From Candidula unifasciata (taxonomy: Eukaryota > Mollusca > Gastropoda > Stylommatophora > Geomitridae), in contig CAJHNH020008440.1 of assembly GCA_905116865.2 (NCBI GenBank), positions 73,501 through 137,500 of the forward strand: a stretch of DNA of 64,000 bases. Reading direction: 5' to 3'. The position numbers and the translations under genes were made by a program. The notes below the pieces were generated by a model. It did not search any database and had not been told where the DNA came from. It was given only the letters and a program-made list of their open reading frames with translations. Positions 23,144 to 33,539 of the stretch are shown here, in pieces. The stretch's first letter is position 1. Each line of letters begins with the position of its first letter.

Positions 23144-23277
23144 AACTCTTTGAATCTTAAGGAACGCGTCACACGTTCATAGATTCCTACACAGAAGCCC
23201 AATGAACGCAAGATGCGCCGACTTTACGTCTTTTTTACTACTGTTTGGGCCTGTGATGCTGGGACTCAAAGAGTTAA
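23142..23277. mobile_element. Complete piggyBac-like MITE
   Basis: TTAA at 23142-23145 and 23274-23277 bound a 128-bp element with inverted ends: TTAACTCTTTGAATC on the left and, in complement, TTAACTCTTTGAGTC on the right. No transposase is encoded. The related locus at 9721-9735 has a single TTAA between the same flanks (TTTCA on the left, AGCTGCTGATTTACG on the right), which is the empty site. piggyBac transposases use TTAA targets. Confidence 0.83.
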
Positions 23278-23589
23278 CGAAGCTGCTGATTTACGTTTAT
23301 CAACAAGGCATATTTGATATTATGATAGTTGAGAATAAGAGGACATCTACGTGGTGTGATCTGCTGTTTGCAATAGCATCACAGAGCAGCCTACTTAAGT
23401 TCCTTGGCTGTCAACATGATTGCTGATGGTTGCAATGCTCGGTCATGTGGGTGTAGAAAGTAAGAGGAGACTTACAGATTACATATCCCCGGAAATAAAA
23501 TGGAAGCCGAAAATCGGCCTCACAGCATGAAGAACCTAGGACACAAAATCTGCAAGCGAGCTAACGTAAATTTTAGAGATCACACATCG

Positions 23590-24000
23590 TTCCCGTGTCA
23601 ACTTATGGATGTGAGTCATAGATCTTTGCTCAGTCTTTGAAGAAAGATGCGGAGATTTTTAACTAAAGAGTTAGAGAAAACAAATTCTTAGAATATCACA
23701 GACCACGAAGAAGAAAAACGCCGACATTCTGTGTGATCTAAACATAAAAACGAACTGACTCATTAACATTATTTTGTCCTGAAAGCTGGGATATTTTGAC
23801 CACGACAAGCGCTATTATGGTCTGGAAAGAACGAAAGTAGTGTGTACGGTTTCTGAAGAACGAAGCAGAGGCCGACTTCCGGGAAGGTAAAAACATAACG
23901 TTGAATATGCACTGTATTTGAAATCACACAGAGATGGAGAACTGGCTATAGAAGGGTTCCGTGAAGAGATCGACGTTTTGTACTGTGCCTGCTGATTGAT
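23590..24000 (+). mobile_element. LINE ORF2 C-terminal remnant
   Basis: Across shifting frames the plus strand gives Y-G-C-E-S, then I-L-R-I-S-Q-T-T near 23690, L-G-Y-F-D-H near 23785-23805, R-S-R-G-R-L-P-G-R near 23868-23890 and D-G-E-L-A-I-E-G-F-R-E near 23935-23965. This is the order found in LINE tails (YGCE.W, ILRIS, L.YFGH..R, RGRP..RW, ELA.DR..FR). Each part is decayed. Confidence 0.6.
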
Positions 24001-24655
24001 TGATTATGGTATTCATTACGTTCTCCTCTTTTGGGCAGACGATACTAATGTTTTCTCCAAACTATTATGGCGCTTATGTGACCGGAAAAAATTGAAGCTT
24101 CAGAGAAGCTATACTGTTTATGAGTTAACCATCTTTGAAATGATCTTTGGAAGATGGTTGAAATGATCTTAGGAAGATGGTATTATGTTTCCTTTTCTAG
24201 TCGATGACACTTTGGAAAACTGTAATTTTTTTTTTGGGTCAAATCATTCAACATTTTAATGATCATGTTTAGAAAGTGAGTGAGAATATAATGTGCAGAT
24301 AACCGGTTAGTCTTTTCTATTGTGCCCTTAATATTGTGACATTAATTTATATGATTATTACACTTTGAATTATAAGCGTCTAAATGAAACTTTGTACAAA
24401 AATGGAATACATATGCATTTCTAATGACAATTGTGGTTATTGATAAAGTTTCAAAACTGTCACCTGAGGATACTTGTGATCATTCTAAAGGTTGCAAAGC
24501 AGTCATGTTACGAGTATGTTGATTGCGTCACATATACAATTGCCAGATGATTAATGATTCTTCTGGAAACTGGGGATTTTTGTCTAGAAACATAATGATT
24601 CCGGTTGCCTATACAAAAAGCCAACACCGATGCCAGTACTGATAAAAAAAAGTTT
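24001..24655. other. Intergenic, nothing recognised
   Basis: AT-rich with no gene seen. There is a small direct repeat of GATCTT(T/A)GGAAGATGGT at about 24140-24180. Confidence 0.5.
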
Positions 24656-24791
<136 letters not shown>

Positions 24792-24884
24792 TTATCATAG
24801 TAATGATTAAAAAGTTCTCCTTACAGAGTTTCTGGTACCGACTACAGTTGCCGACCACCACGAAAAAAGCCACAAATATAATAC

Positions 24885-25110
24885 TGTTAGTTGCGTATCC
24901 TCTACAGGACGTTGCACAACCAACCGCAGCATTTTTTTGGGCTGTTGTAGTTTTTCTAGGCCCGTGGTTTTACGTTCAGTAGTTTGCCATTGCCTCTGAA
25001 CGGTCATCGCTCGGTACCACTGTCGAAACCAACGCAAGACGAATCGTCCGCGCTGGGATTGAACCGTGCACCCTGGCATTACGAAAGGCCTTCACAACGC
25101 CTAAGCCACA
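24885..25110 (-). mobile_element. tRNA-derived SINE, family 1
   Basis: The complement has CTGTGGCTTAGGCGTTGTGA in the A-box position, GGTTCAATCCC as B box, then TTGCGTTGGTTT and CAATGGCAAACTACTG. A plus-strand copy with the same blocks is at 55995-56215. This is a mobile element, not a working tRNA gene. Confidence 0.8.
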
Positions 25111-25680
25111 GACGTCGACATGATTATAATACATGTAACAATCTCCAGTTATGGTATGTGTGATCCTTTTACTAGTTGCACAACAGCAAATCCCCAAGCA
25201 CCATTGTTCCTGAACAACTTCTGCATTGATCAACATCTATGTCTAATTCGTCATCAAATGCATCAATATCTTCTTCTGGACTATCTGTTGTTGGGGCATA
25301 CATCACTACTAACCTGATGTCAAACTTCCATGATGTTTTACTAATAGTACTCTGTTTAATATTTTCCAAAATCTGTTCTCAGTTTTTAAGTTTTTTTTTA
25401 TTTTTTTAATTTTTGGTGTAAAAAATAAAACCAAACTCTTTTACTATATTCCTTTTCACCTGAGTAAATAATTGTGTGCTGATCGGAAAACTTATCCCCT
25501 GCTCATGGCCATCGCATTTATTTAATTTCTCATATGTTGATGTTCATTTTCTTCATTTCTTTCTTGATTTTATTCAACTTTCTGTTTTGAATGAGTGTTC
25601 TGACATTCAGTGTATTATAATATATACAGTTTTTATGTGTGTACAGTCGACGCATACAAACATCTGAACTTTATTATAGA
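25111..25680. other. Intergenic, nothing recognised
   Basis: Small ORFs only, with T-rich runs near 25385-25410. Confidence 0.5.
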
Positions 25681-25784
25681 AGACGCATATGACAAACACC
25701 AACTCTTTGGATCTAGTTAGTGTCCCGTGGAAAAAACCCACGAGCTTCAGATCTTTACTACTAATACGATTGCCACCACTTCCA

Positions 25785-25855
25785 CCACAGCAGCAGTATC
25801 AGCAGCAACGACAACAGCAGCAACAGCAACAACAACAACAACAACAACTGCTACA
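25785..25855. repeat. (CAG/CAA)n trinucleotide run
   Basis: An impure CAG/CAA run. It gives a poly-Q ORF in one frame and poly-T in another, without domains on either side. Confidence 0.8.
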
Positions 25856-26094
25856 GCTGGGGCTCCTACTGAGACTACTACAAAGGCCTTGCATTGGTTA
25901 TTATGTAAACTTTTATTGAAATTGACTCTGCTTAATTGTATATACCTCCGCACAGCTAAATCTTTAATGTGAATTAGAATTTAATCCAATAAGAGTTAAT
26001 TATTATTGTCCCTCGAAGCACAGTGTTCGCGACAACTCACTGGTTGAGCATTTAAGTCATAGTAATATTATAACACTTCAAGAGCAAGAAGTAG

Positions 26095-26130
26095 ATGATG
26101 AAAAAGAAGAAGAAGAAGAAGAAGACAAGG
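26095..26130. repeat. (GAA)n run
   Basis: A short run of about nine GAA units. Confidence 0.8.
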
Positions 26131-26214
26131 AAACGGAGGGGAAAGCGAGAAAAGTAATTTTTGGTGATGCTCCCCAGAGATTTGCATAAAATGTGCACTA
26201 GTGAACTAAATAAC

Positions 26215-26295
26215 TCAGACGTGAATCGAACCCACGATTTTAAGAGTGCGAAGCAAACGGCTTGGCGACTTCAACACAAGCGAATTTAATTGACA
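26215..26295 (-). mobile_element. tRNA-like fragment
   Basis: The complement reads GTCGCCAAGCCGTTTGCTTC, then ATCGTGGGTTCGATTCACGT. It has a good B box and an A-box-like start, but the ends do not pair as an acceptor stem. It is likely a SINE piece or a tRNA pseudogene. Confidence 0.45.
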
Positions 26296-26299
26296 CTGC

Positions 26300-27595
26300 A
26301 ATGGTTAACATAAAAAATAAAGACCACTCGCATCCAGTTTAATCATTTTCATATTTTCACGGCTTTACTCATCAGTAAATGCTCTGTTCAAATATTTTAA
26401 AATTGGATCTTGTACTTTATTTTGGTCACAAAGATAGTCAACTATAAGGCCGTGTTCCCAAACATCGTCAGTTCAGACAGTTGTTGGTAAATATGGTTAA
26501 CCAGTTTACCAATGCTCAATTCTACGCAGAAATCAGTTGGTTGTCATGTCAAAAAGTACTGAAAAAGATTTTATTTGTTAGGACAAAAAAGTAATCATGT
26601 AAATAATTATGATTTTGGAGATGGAAGGTAAATTAACATGGAAATAAAAGAGGACAGTTGGCTCCAAGATGTGGCTTTAAGGTGGACATTAGCTGATTAG
26701 CGTTATTAGCTGATCATGAGTTGAAATTACAAGGTAAAAACTTAGTCACCACTCAGTTGTATGATGTCATCAACTTCAAATAAAAAATAAGCTCAAGAAA
26801 TCACAGCTGTCAAATAAATATTTAGTTCAGTTTATAAAGTGCAAAGAGCTGAACAACACAGCCATTACTGAATCTGAACTTAGTTTTCGTTAAGTACGAC
26901 AGCCACCATGAGTTGTCAAAAGAATTTAAGGAAGTATTTCGTGATTTCTCATCTTTTGAACACCACCTTGCATTATTCTCATCACCATTCACCTGTGATG
27001 AGGCCAAAACAGAAGAAAGTCCAGAACTATCAGAAATGCAGTTAGATCCTAAACTCAGAGCAAAGTACCTTGAAGTGGGCGATACCTGATTACTTTTCAC
27101 ACTTTCTTGAAAAGTTTGAAAAAAATTTAAATGAAATTCACCATAAGGATTATAACAATGTTAGATCTACCTATGTGTGTGTGTGATTAGTTATTTTCCT
27201 TCATTAAATTACCAATTACTTATTAGAGAATAAAGATGACTGATCTGCATATGTCACATCTGAACTAATTTGGGACTACACAGTCATTTCAGCCATATAG
27301 GAAAACAATTTCTTTTAAAAGGACGTGTTAAGCCTCAGAAGAAACATTAAAAATAATCGTCAACAAATGTTCGATTTGAACTATTGTAATGTGTGTACTA
27401 TGTGTTTGTTGTTGTTGCGTGCTAGTCTTTTTTGCCTTAATTCCCCCCCCCCCCTTTTTTTTTCTTTTGTTCAACGGCTTCATTACTTTGTATTCACGAA
27501 TGTGGCTCAACAATGTTGTAAACACAGTGTATGTTTCTCAGTTTAAGTAATAAAATATATTGCAATAAGTTGTACTGAATGGCTTCAATTAATGA
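26300..27595. other. Intergenic, nothing recognised
   Basis: AT-rich. Short ORFs (for example 26822-27100 minus) carry no motif that I recognise. A C/T run lies at 27442-27465. Confidence 0.5.
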
Positions 27596-27599
27596 TTGT

Positions 27600-27790
27600 C
27601 TGCGTGAGTAAGTAAGTTTTACCCAGCCAGGATATCACATAGAGCGACAAACACACCGTGACACAAAATGCCGCCATTCAGACAAAGATTGACCGTGGAG
27701 GGGGCCCGAGAAGCCCGTTTAATCGTTAAGTTATATTAGGGACTCCGGCAATAGCCAGCGGCCCTCATGAGGACACAAATTAGATCCATG
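27600..27790 (+). repeat. Dispersed repeat C, diverged
   Basis: Shares GGATATCACA...GCGA.AAACAC, GTGACACAAAATGCCGCCAT, GACCGTGGAG and GGCAATAGCCAG with the other C copies, in the same order. Confidence 0.6.
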
Positions 27791-28012
27791 CAGTCCTCAG
27801 CGGACCCTCAGTTTGACATGCTAATTTTACAGGACGTCGCAGAACCAACTTCAGCAATTGTTGCCTCTTTTTAGTCAAATCTTTATTCAATAGCTTGCTT
27901 TTGCATACTGCAAGGTCAGCTCTTGAAACCACTGTAGAAATTAACGAAAGGCATCCTGCCACATTCACTTGCTACTTTTCGCTTACACTGGCTAAACATT
28001 GCTTCTTATATT

Positions 28013-28014
<2 letters not shown>

Positions 28015-28075
<61 letters not shown>

Positions 28076-28078
28076 ATG

Positions 28079-28136
<58 letters not shown>
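28015..28136. repeat. (CT)n-(TA)n microsatellite
   Basis: About 29 CT units, then about 27 TA units. Confidence 0.95.
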
Positions 28137-28137
<1 letters not shown>

Positions 28138-28139
28138 GT

Positions 28140-28920
28140 ACATACTTGAACTAACCGCCTAATGTCTGGATTAACAATTAGTTCACATTCAATAACTACA
28201 AGATATCACATTATATACCGCATATTTTGAAACTCACATTGCAACAACAACAAAACTAGACTCATGAGTGTAATTCTTATCCTAATTAATTAGACCTGAG
28301 TGCATAACAGCGCTTAATTGGCATAGGCATTAGCATCTCTCAGTGTCTCGGTTATTTGTTTCACCATAGCCTCTTCAACCGAGAACATTCACCTGAGAGG
28401 TGGTAATTGCATTTCTCATTCAAACTAGATGCGTCGAGCAATTTAAATGATAACGACAAGACATTTTCTGCTTCGGACCTACAAGTTGCCATTTAGAATC
28501 AGCAGGGAAATCTCTAAATGCGTGTCATGAGAATATTTGGTAATTTGTCAGTTATCTAATCTTATGATAAATAAAGGCATTTGAAATAATCTGTTAAGAG
28601 TGCGCAGGTGGTATACGATGCTGCTAGATGTGATTCAACATTTTGTGTGAATAGGCGTTTGTGTAATTGTTTGATCAGTATAAATGCGATAGATTAGAAT
28701 GACGAAAAGTAGTATCATGTCACCTCTAAAGGGTCATCTAAGTGGATTATAAACGAGACACATAATTAGCCGATAGTCGGTGTCTCGTTGTTGCTCTGTG
28801 TTTAGAAATCAATGAAACCTGATGTATCAGTAATTTTTATTAATGGCTCCTGATGCGTTGTGCAACAAGTTACACATATCTGTGGTGAAAAACACCCGGA
28901 TATATGTGTCTGGCATTAGC
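28140..28920. other. Intergenic, nothing recognised
   Basis: AT-rich, upstream of the receptor at 29270. No gene seen. Confidence 0.5.
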
Positions 28921-28925
28921 ATTTT

Positions 28926-29085
28926 CCTGAGTTGAGCGGAGTTCTTTACAACCAATATCATACCATCAGGACATTCACATAAGCGCTTTGTCCTTCTCTT
29001 CAGCAGCCAACATAGAGTTGTAATTTCGATAGTATTAACATCACTTTGAATGTAGGTCGGTCTTGCCAATCCCTTGAGTGTTGGG
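28926..29085 (-). mobile_element. LINE 3' tail (RNase-H family)
   Basis: The complement has AAGACCGACCTACATTCAAAG (tail box G-R-T-D-I-Q-S-D-like), then TTGGCTGCTGAAGA and GCGCTTATGTGAATG, ending in CTCAACTCAGG. This matches the family at 1380, 8515, 36462 and 45405. It ends about 190 bases before the receptor start at 29270. Confidence 0.6.
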
Positions 29086-29269
29086 AATTGGCCAGAACCA
29101 AGCCATTCCTTCCTGCACCATTATCTTCAGACTGTTATGATCTTCCTGTCCCTCCTCACTGCTGACTTACCCGTTACGGGTCTTGATAACATCACTTCTG
29201 ATTTTATATAGACGAGCAATTGCAACTTACAGCTGTACGTTATTATAACAGCTCAGCTACGTTGTCTTC

Positions 29270-30322
29270 ATGGAAGAATTCAATGTTTCTATCGATGTTG
29301 TTAGCGAAGAGAACGTTAGATTTACATGGGTGATGAATGTTAGCAGTAAAAACCGACACATTATAGTTGTTATAGTTGAAATGATACTGTGTGGGCTAGT
29401 AAGCCAGTTTGGAGTAATTTCTAATTTAATCAACCTTATGGTGTTTTATCGCCAAGGCTTAAACACGACTATCAATATTAGTTTGTTTGCCATGTCTGTT
29501 TCCGATCTGCTGTGTGTAATTATTCAGCTGTGGTACATCCTCTGTACGATTCCAATGTTTCAGAACTCAGGGTTGCCTCTGGTGTTCTCTGATTTCCAGT
29601 ACTATACAGGAGGGATCACTCATCAAATCTGCTCCAAAATCACTTGTTTAATCACCGTCTATATCACGGCAGAGCGATGCTTGTGTATAGCTTTCCCTCT
29701 CAAAATCAAGCAGATGATAACTTTACAGCGAACAACATTTATCATCGTTTCAATATACATTTCTCCGTTAGTGTTTGGTATTCCCCTCTACTGCACGGCT
29801 TATATAGAGTGGAAGTACTACCCAGACAAGAACAGATCTCTACTGGGGTTAAGTTTTACCCATCACAAGGACCAGGTTGAGAAGCTGGTGTATACTTTCC
29901 ACGCTATTTCGCTGGTCCTATCAGTAGCAACTGTAGTGGTGCTTACCTCGATCCTAATTCGGAAACTTCAACAAAAAGCAGCGTGGAGAAAGTCTGCCAA
30001 TGCTCACGCTGGAGTGTCCGAGGTCATGTCCGGTAGAGATAGAACTACAGTGTTCATGGTAGTTCTGATCGCATGTATTTTGATTATCTGCTATACTCCC
30101 AGTGTTGTATCGTCTTTAGTCACTTTCTATGAACCCGAGTTCAGCATGAGAGGCAAGCTTTACGATTTATTCTACATTGTATGGTCGTTTGCCTTCCTGT
30201 TTGAGACAGTCAATTCCAGCGTCAATATTTTTCTCTATTTGAAAATGAGTACAAAATACAGACGGACTTTCCAAGATATGTTTCTGAAAACACAAGAAGT
30301 AATTCCATTATCGAAACGCTGA
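29270..30322 (+). CDS. Chemosensory-type GPCR (intact)
   Basis: A predicted plasma-membrane receptor of 350 residues, single exon. It belongs to the same subgroup as the receptors at 16800 and 47173. The N-terminus has sequons at 5-7 and 23-25. Helix 1 spans about 30-58 with Y-R-Q-G-L after it; D79 lies in helix 2; I-T-A-E-R at 132-136 ends helix 3. Loop 2 has E-W at 180-181 rather than D-W and a sequon N-R-S at 188-190. C-Y-T-P is at 274-277 in helix 6, and N-S-S-V-N-I-F-L-Y at 315-323 is in helix 7. The K/R-rich tail is short. The start is the first ATG of the frame. Ligand unknown; function is inferred from family resemblance. Confidence 0.92.
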   Translation: MEEFNVSIDVVSEENVRFTWVMNVSSKNRHIIVVIVEMILCGLVSQFGVISNLINLMVFYRQGLNTTINISLFAMSVSDLLCVIIQLWYILCTIPMFQNSGLPLVFSDFQYYTGGITHQICSKITCLITVYITAERCLCIAFPLKIKQMITLQRTTFIIVSIYISPLVFGIPLYCTAYIEWKYYPDKNRSLLGLSFTHHKDQVEKLVYTFHAISLVLSVATVVVLTSILIRKLQQKAAWRKSANAHAGVSEVMSGRDRTTVFMVVLIACILIICYTPSVVSSLVTFYEPEFSMRGKLYDLFYIVWSFAFLFETVNSSVNIFLYLKMSTKYRRTFQDMFLKTQEVIPLSKR

Positions 30323-30715
30323 TATGTGCAGATAAATAACTAGATGCTATCTAATTCAATTGATTTATAATTTAAAACAGAATCGAGAATAAGACTACGA
30401 GTTACATGATGATGATGATGTTGACTTATATTAGCATTAACATTGTCTTTAGCCTATAGTTGCCATTAACAGTGTGTCTTTAGTGTTAGTCGGAATCAGA
30501 AAAAAAATGATTAAAGGAGATGAGTGTACAGCATGTTAATGTGTACTTCATGGTGTGCATAACTTGAGGTAAAAGAAAACCAACACTCAGTTAGTGACAG
30601 CTATAAACGTGTATAAACAATCTAAAAACATAAACACACTGTGCACATTGTGTTAATAGAAGCGTGATAAACTTAGAAAGACAGTCTTACGTTAGAACAT
30701 AGTAATTAGTTAGTA
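30323..30715. other. 3' flank of receptor C
   Basis: AT-rich; no gene seen. Confidence 0.5.
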
Positions 30716-30717
30716 GG

Positions 30718-31140
30718 TTAGTTAGATAATCGACCTATCATCCTCATCGCTGTTCGGACAATCCATAAGCATTCATATGCCATCTTCACCTCCAACCTGT
30801 TGCGACTGATAACCCCACTTATGTATTCGTTTTACTATCTTCTTTGACACCCTCTTCATATCTAAAACACACCTCATTTGACCTGAAGATCGTGTGGTCT
30901 TGTCAAGTTTTCTGACTCCCAATCATCTCCCGAATCACCGACTCGTCCTACTCCTCTGACAGTATCGAGAATATTAGCTCTGCCAAATGGTTTTTTTTCT
31001 CTGCCTACTATTGCCCTGCCAGCAATTCTGCTCCTCTGTCCCCTCTTACACCAGAACATCCTGACACAGAAATGACACTGACTCCTGTCAGAAGAGATTT
31101 TCCAAGAGACTCCAATCACTGTCTTAGTGTCAATCCTGTG
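30718..31140 (-). mobile_element. Decayed LINE RNase-H fragment
   Basis: The complement near 31125-31015 reads S-L-G-K-S-L-L-T-G-V-S-V-I-S-V-S-G-C-S-G-V-R-G-D-R-G-A-E-L-L-A-G. This resembles the L-T-x-x-x-W-I-x-C-P-G-H-x-G-V-R-G-N-E-R-A-D end of RNase H. Stops and frameshifts follow. It is probably the same LINE class as 1195-1590. Confidence 0.45.
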
Positions 31141-32735
31141 TGCTCTTCATAACCATATTTACGGAGCCAGTTAGAATTACGCATGGAAGGAAAAACTCAG
31201 TAACCAGGTCATTGCTTTTATTACCGCCGCCACCTCCATTATCAGGCTACTCGCAGTAAAAGACAAAATCACGACTATCATCCATTACAGTCATCTCTCC
31301 AAACATACTTGCGAAAGCCAGTGAATGCTACACATGTGGAACGACGGATTCATCGGTGTAATTAACAGTACTTCCCTCTTTCAGCAGCATTCTCAAGAAT
31401 CATTGTTTGAACTTCAGCCTCCATTATCAAAGAGTTTCGTTGTCTGCAGTCTCTGTCCAATTCTCTACAGACTGAAAAGGATGTACGCCACACTTCTGAA
31501 ACTCCTACCGTACTCATCAGGTTCACATCCGTAAGTGAACAAACCTGTTGAATAATATTGCAGTTTTCTATCTCAACTAAATTGTCCACCCTTCTTCCTC
31601 CGAATCTCAATGAACAGAGAATGATGTGTATCGTCGCTTCCTCGCAGATACGCACGTGCGTGTCAGATCATTATTCTCCCTTCATTGGATCGACGATCAA
31701 CGAGGTAACGCACCACCCTGAATGCCGCATTCTTTCTGTATCCAAATATGATACGCATATCCTCATTTTGCATCCTAGGTTGAGGAACATGTTGCTGTTG
31801 CTGTTGTGGTTGTTGTTGTTGTTGTTGTTGTGATCAACTTATGTATATTTTCACTGAAACTTAAGCGTGTGTCTAACTAATACTGTTGGTACTAGCATTT
31901 CCTCATGACCCAATAGTTCATCCGTTTACTTACCGCAAAACATGTTGTAAGGTCCATTGCCGATTCTGTAAGTCCCTTGCTAAATGCTGTTGTTTAACAG
32001 ATCCCTTGAACCTATCGAGTTTCATATTTTATGTAACGTTTTAAGTAGAAATAAAAATTAAAAGAGAGCAATATTTTCATATGAATAAACTTAACGCAGT
32101 GAGACAAATGAATTGGTCTATAAACATTTAAGTGGCGAAGCGGATCAATTAGTTTGTGTGTAAGCAATACCAGGTGTAATAAACTATTTTGGCGGAATTT
32201 ATCGTCGCCTGGAGATCCCCTAAATCCTTCCAAATAACTTACAGGGCTCGAATTAAATAAGTCTAGGGGAATTATAACGGTCCCTGAGTTCTGGAAAAAA
32301 AGGAAGGAAAATACAGAAAGTTAAATCAATAGGGTCAATCCCCGGAAATTTCTCAAAGAAATTCAGAAAAAAACCAAAGGTCAATACTTTATAAATTTAA
32401 CTCAAATAAATTGCAATGAACAATCTTTAGTCTACCTAAGAAGTTAAATTTGATAGGATGAAATCGATAATGGAGTTTCTAAACAACAACTGTATTGATA
32501 AATATTGTTAGGAATTTTAACAATTTTTAAATTAACAAACAAAAGAAAAAATCACTGGTTCATCATTACACTACAAATTGCTCAACGAACAGAAAATGTC
32601 ACTCAGCTTTTGGCAAGTCTTGATGTGCTGAAATGTAGCTTTCTTTGGAGGAATGGCCATGGTTCTGGTTGCAACAATTATAGACTTTGGATATCTGCGA
32701 CATTCATCCATGAATTTCGGTTTTCCATTCCACAC
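31141..32735. other. Intergenic, nothing recognised
   Basis: Holds a short (TTG/CTG)n run at 31790-31831. The minus ORF at 31362-31655 (97 residues) has no motif that I recognise and may belong to the retroelement scrap beside it. Confidence 0.45.
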
Positions 32736-32739
32736 TGAG

Positions 32740-33130
32740 TGGTTCACGATTCACGAGGTAACAGGAATGGTGTTTCACGATCCACGAGTAAACAGGAATG
32801 GTGGTCCACAATCCACAGGTAAATAGGAGAACAGGAAAACGGGAATGGTGGTTCACGATCCACAGGTAAATAGGAGAACAGGAAAACAGGAATGGTGGTT
32901 CACGATCCACAGGTAAATAGGAGAACAGGAAAACAGGAATGGTGGTTCACGATCCACAGGTAAATATGAGAACAGGAAAACAGGAATGGTGGTTCACGAT
33001 CCACAGGTAAATATGAGAACAGGAAAACAGGAATGGTGGTTCACAATCCACAGGTAAATAGGAGAACAGGAAAACAGGAATGGTGGTTCACGATCCACAG
33101 GTAAATAGGAGAACAGGAAAACGGGAACCT
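32740..33130. repeat. 47-bp tandem repeat
   Basis: Units start with GGTTCACGATCCACAGGTAA, followed by ATAGGAGAACAGGAAAAC and GGAATGGT. The GTTCAC mark recurs at 32851, 32898, 32945, 32992, 33039 and 33086, a steady 47-bp step. Shorter, broken units precede it. There are about seven full units with little variation. Confidence 0.93.
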
Positions 33131-33329
33131 GAGGAATACATCATTCAGCCCTGTGTGGAGCATTATGTCGACACATCTGGGGCAGGTGGAGGTGTTGCGG
33201 TGTTTGTAGTGTTTTTCAGAGTAATAAAGGAAAGAGCAAGGTTCATGTTTTGTCTTTCTCACTAATACGTCTCTCCACCCGGTTATAATATATTGTGTTA
33301 TACATATCTAAATTATTGCACGATCATAA

Positions 33330-33535
33330 GAAACTTGACATAGTTAAGCGGACACACACTCGCTTGCGAATTGGACAGTTATTAGTTCGAGTCCCAAAAC
33401 CCAGGTTGACTTTGCCTTGAACGGACACCAGGTATAGTAATGGGGAGTAAAGGCAGCAGGTGTGATGTTGACCACATCAACACCTAGGTACCACTTGGTC
33501 TATAAAACATAGGCCAACCCTATATGCCCACAAAG
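33330..33535 (+). mobile_element. tRNA-derived SINE, family 2
   Basis: It starts with GCGGACACACACTCGCTTGC and has a B box TAGTTCGAGTCCC. The body block GTGATGTTGACCACATC, then TTGGTCTATAAAA(C)ATA and CCTATATGCCC match the complements at 49240-49497 and 55590-55833. Confidence 0.72.
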
Positions 33536-33539
33536 CTGA

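Noticed and set aside
24885..25110. Working tRNA genes at SINE heads (also 8839, 26215, 36018, 49240, 53205 and 55995)
   Set aside because: B boxes are good, but acceptor stems do not pair, and matching bodies recur as dispersed repeats.
25689..25972. Poly-Q / poly-T ORFs at the CAG/CAA run
   Set aside because: No domains on either side, two frames open at once, and the run is an impure trinucleotide repeat.
31362..31655. 97-residue minus ORF as a small gene
   Set aside because: No recognised motif, next to a decayed retroelement, and no matching copy in the window. Left as unannotated intergenic.
32740..33130. CRISPR-like appearance of the 47-bp array (also 29-bp and 30-bp arrays)
   Set aside because: Whole units repeat without unique spacers, and the setting is animal DNA. 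These are minisatellites.
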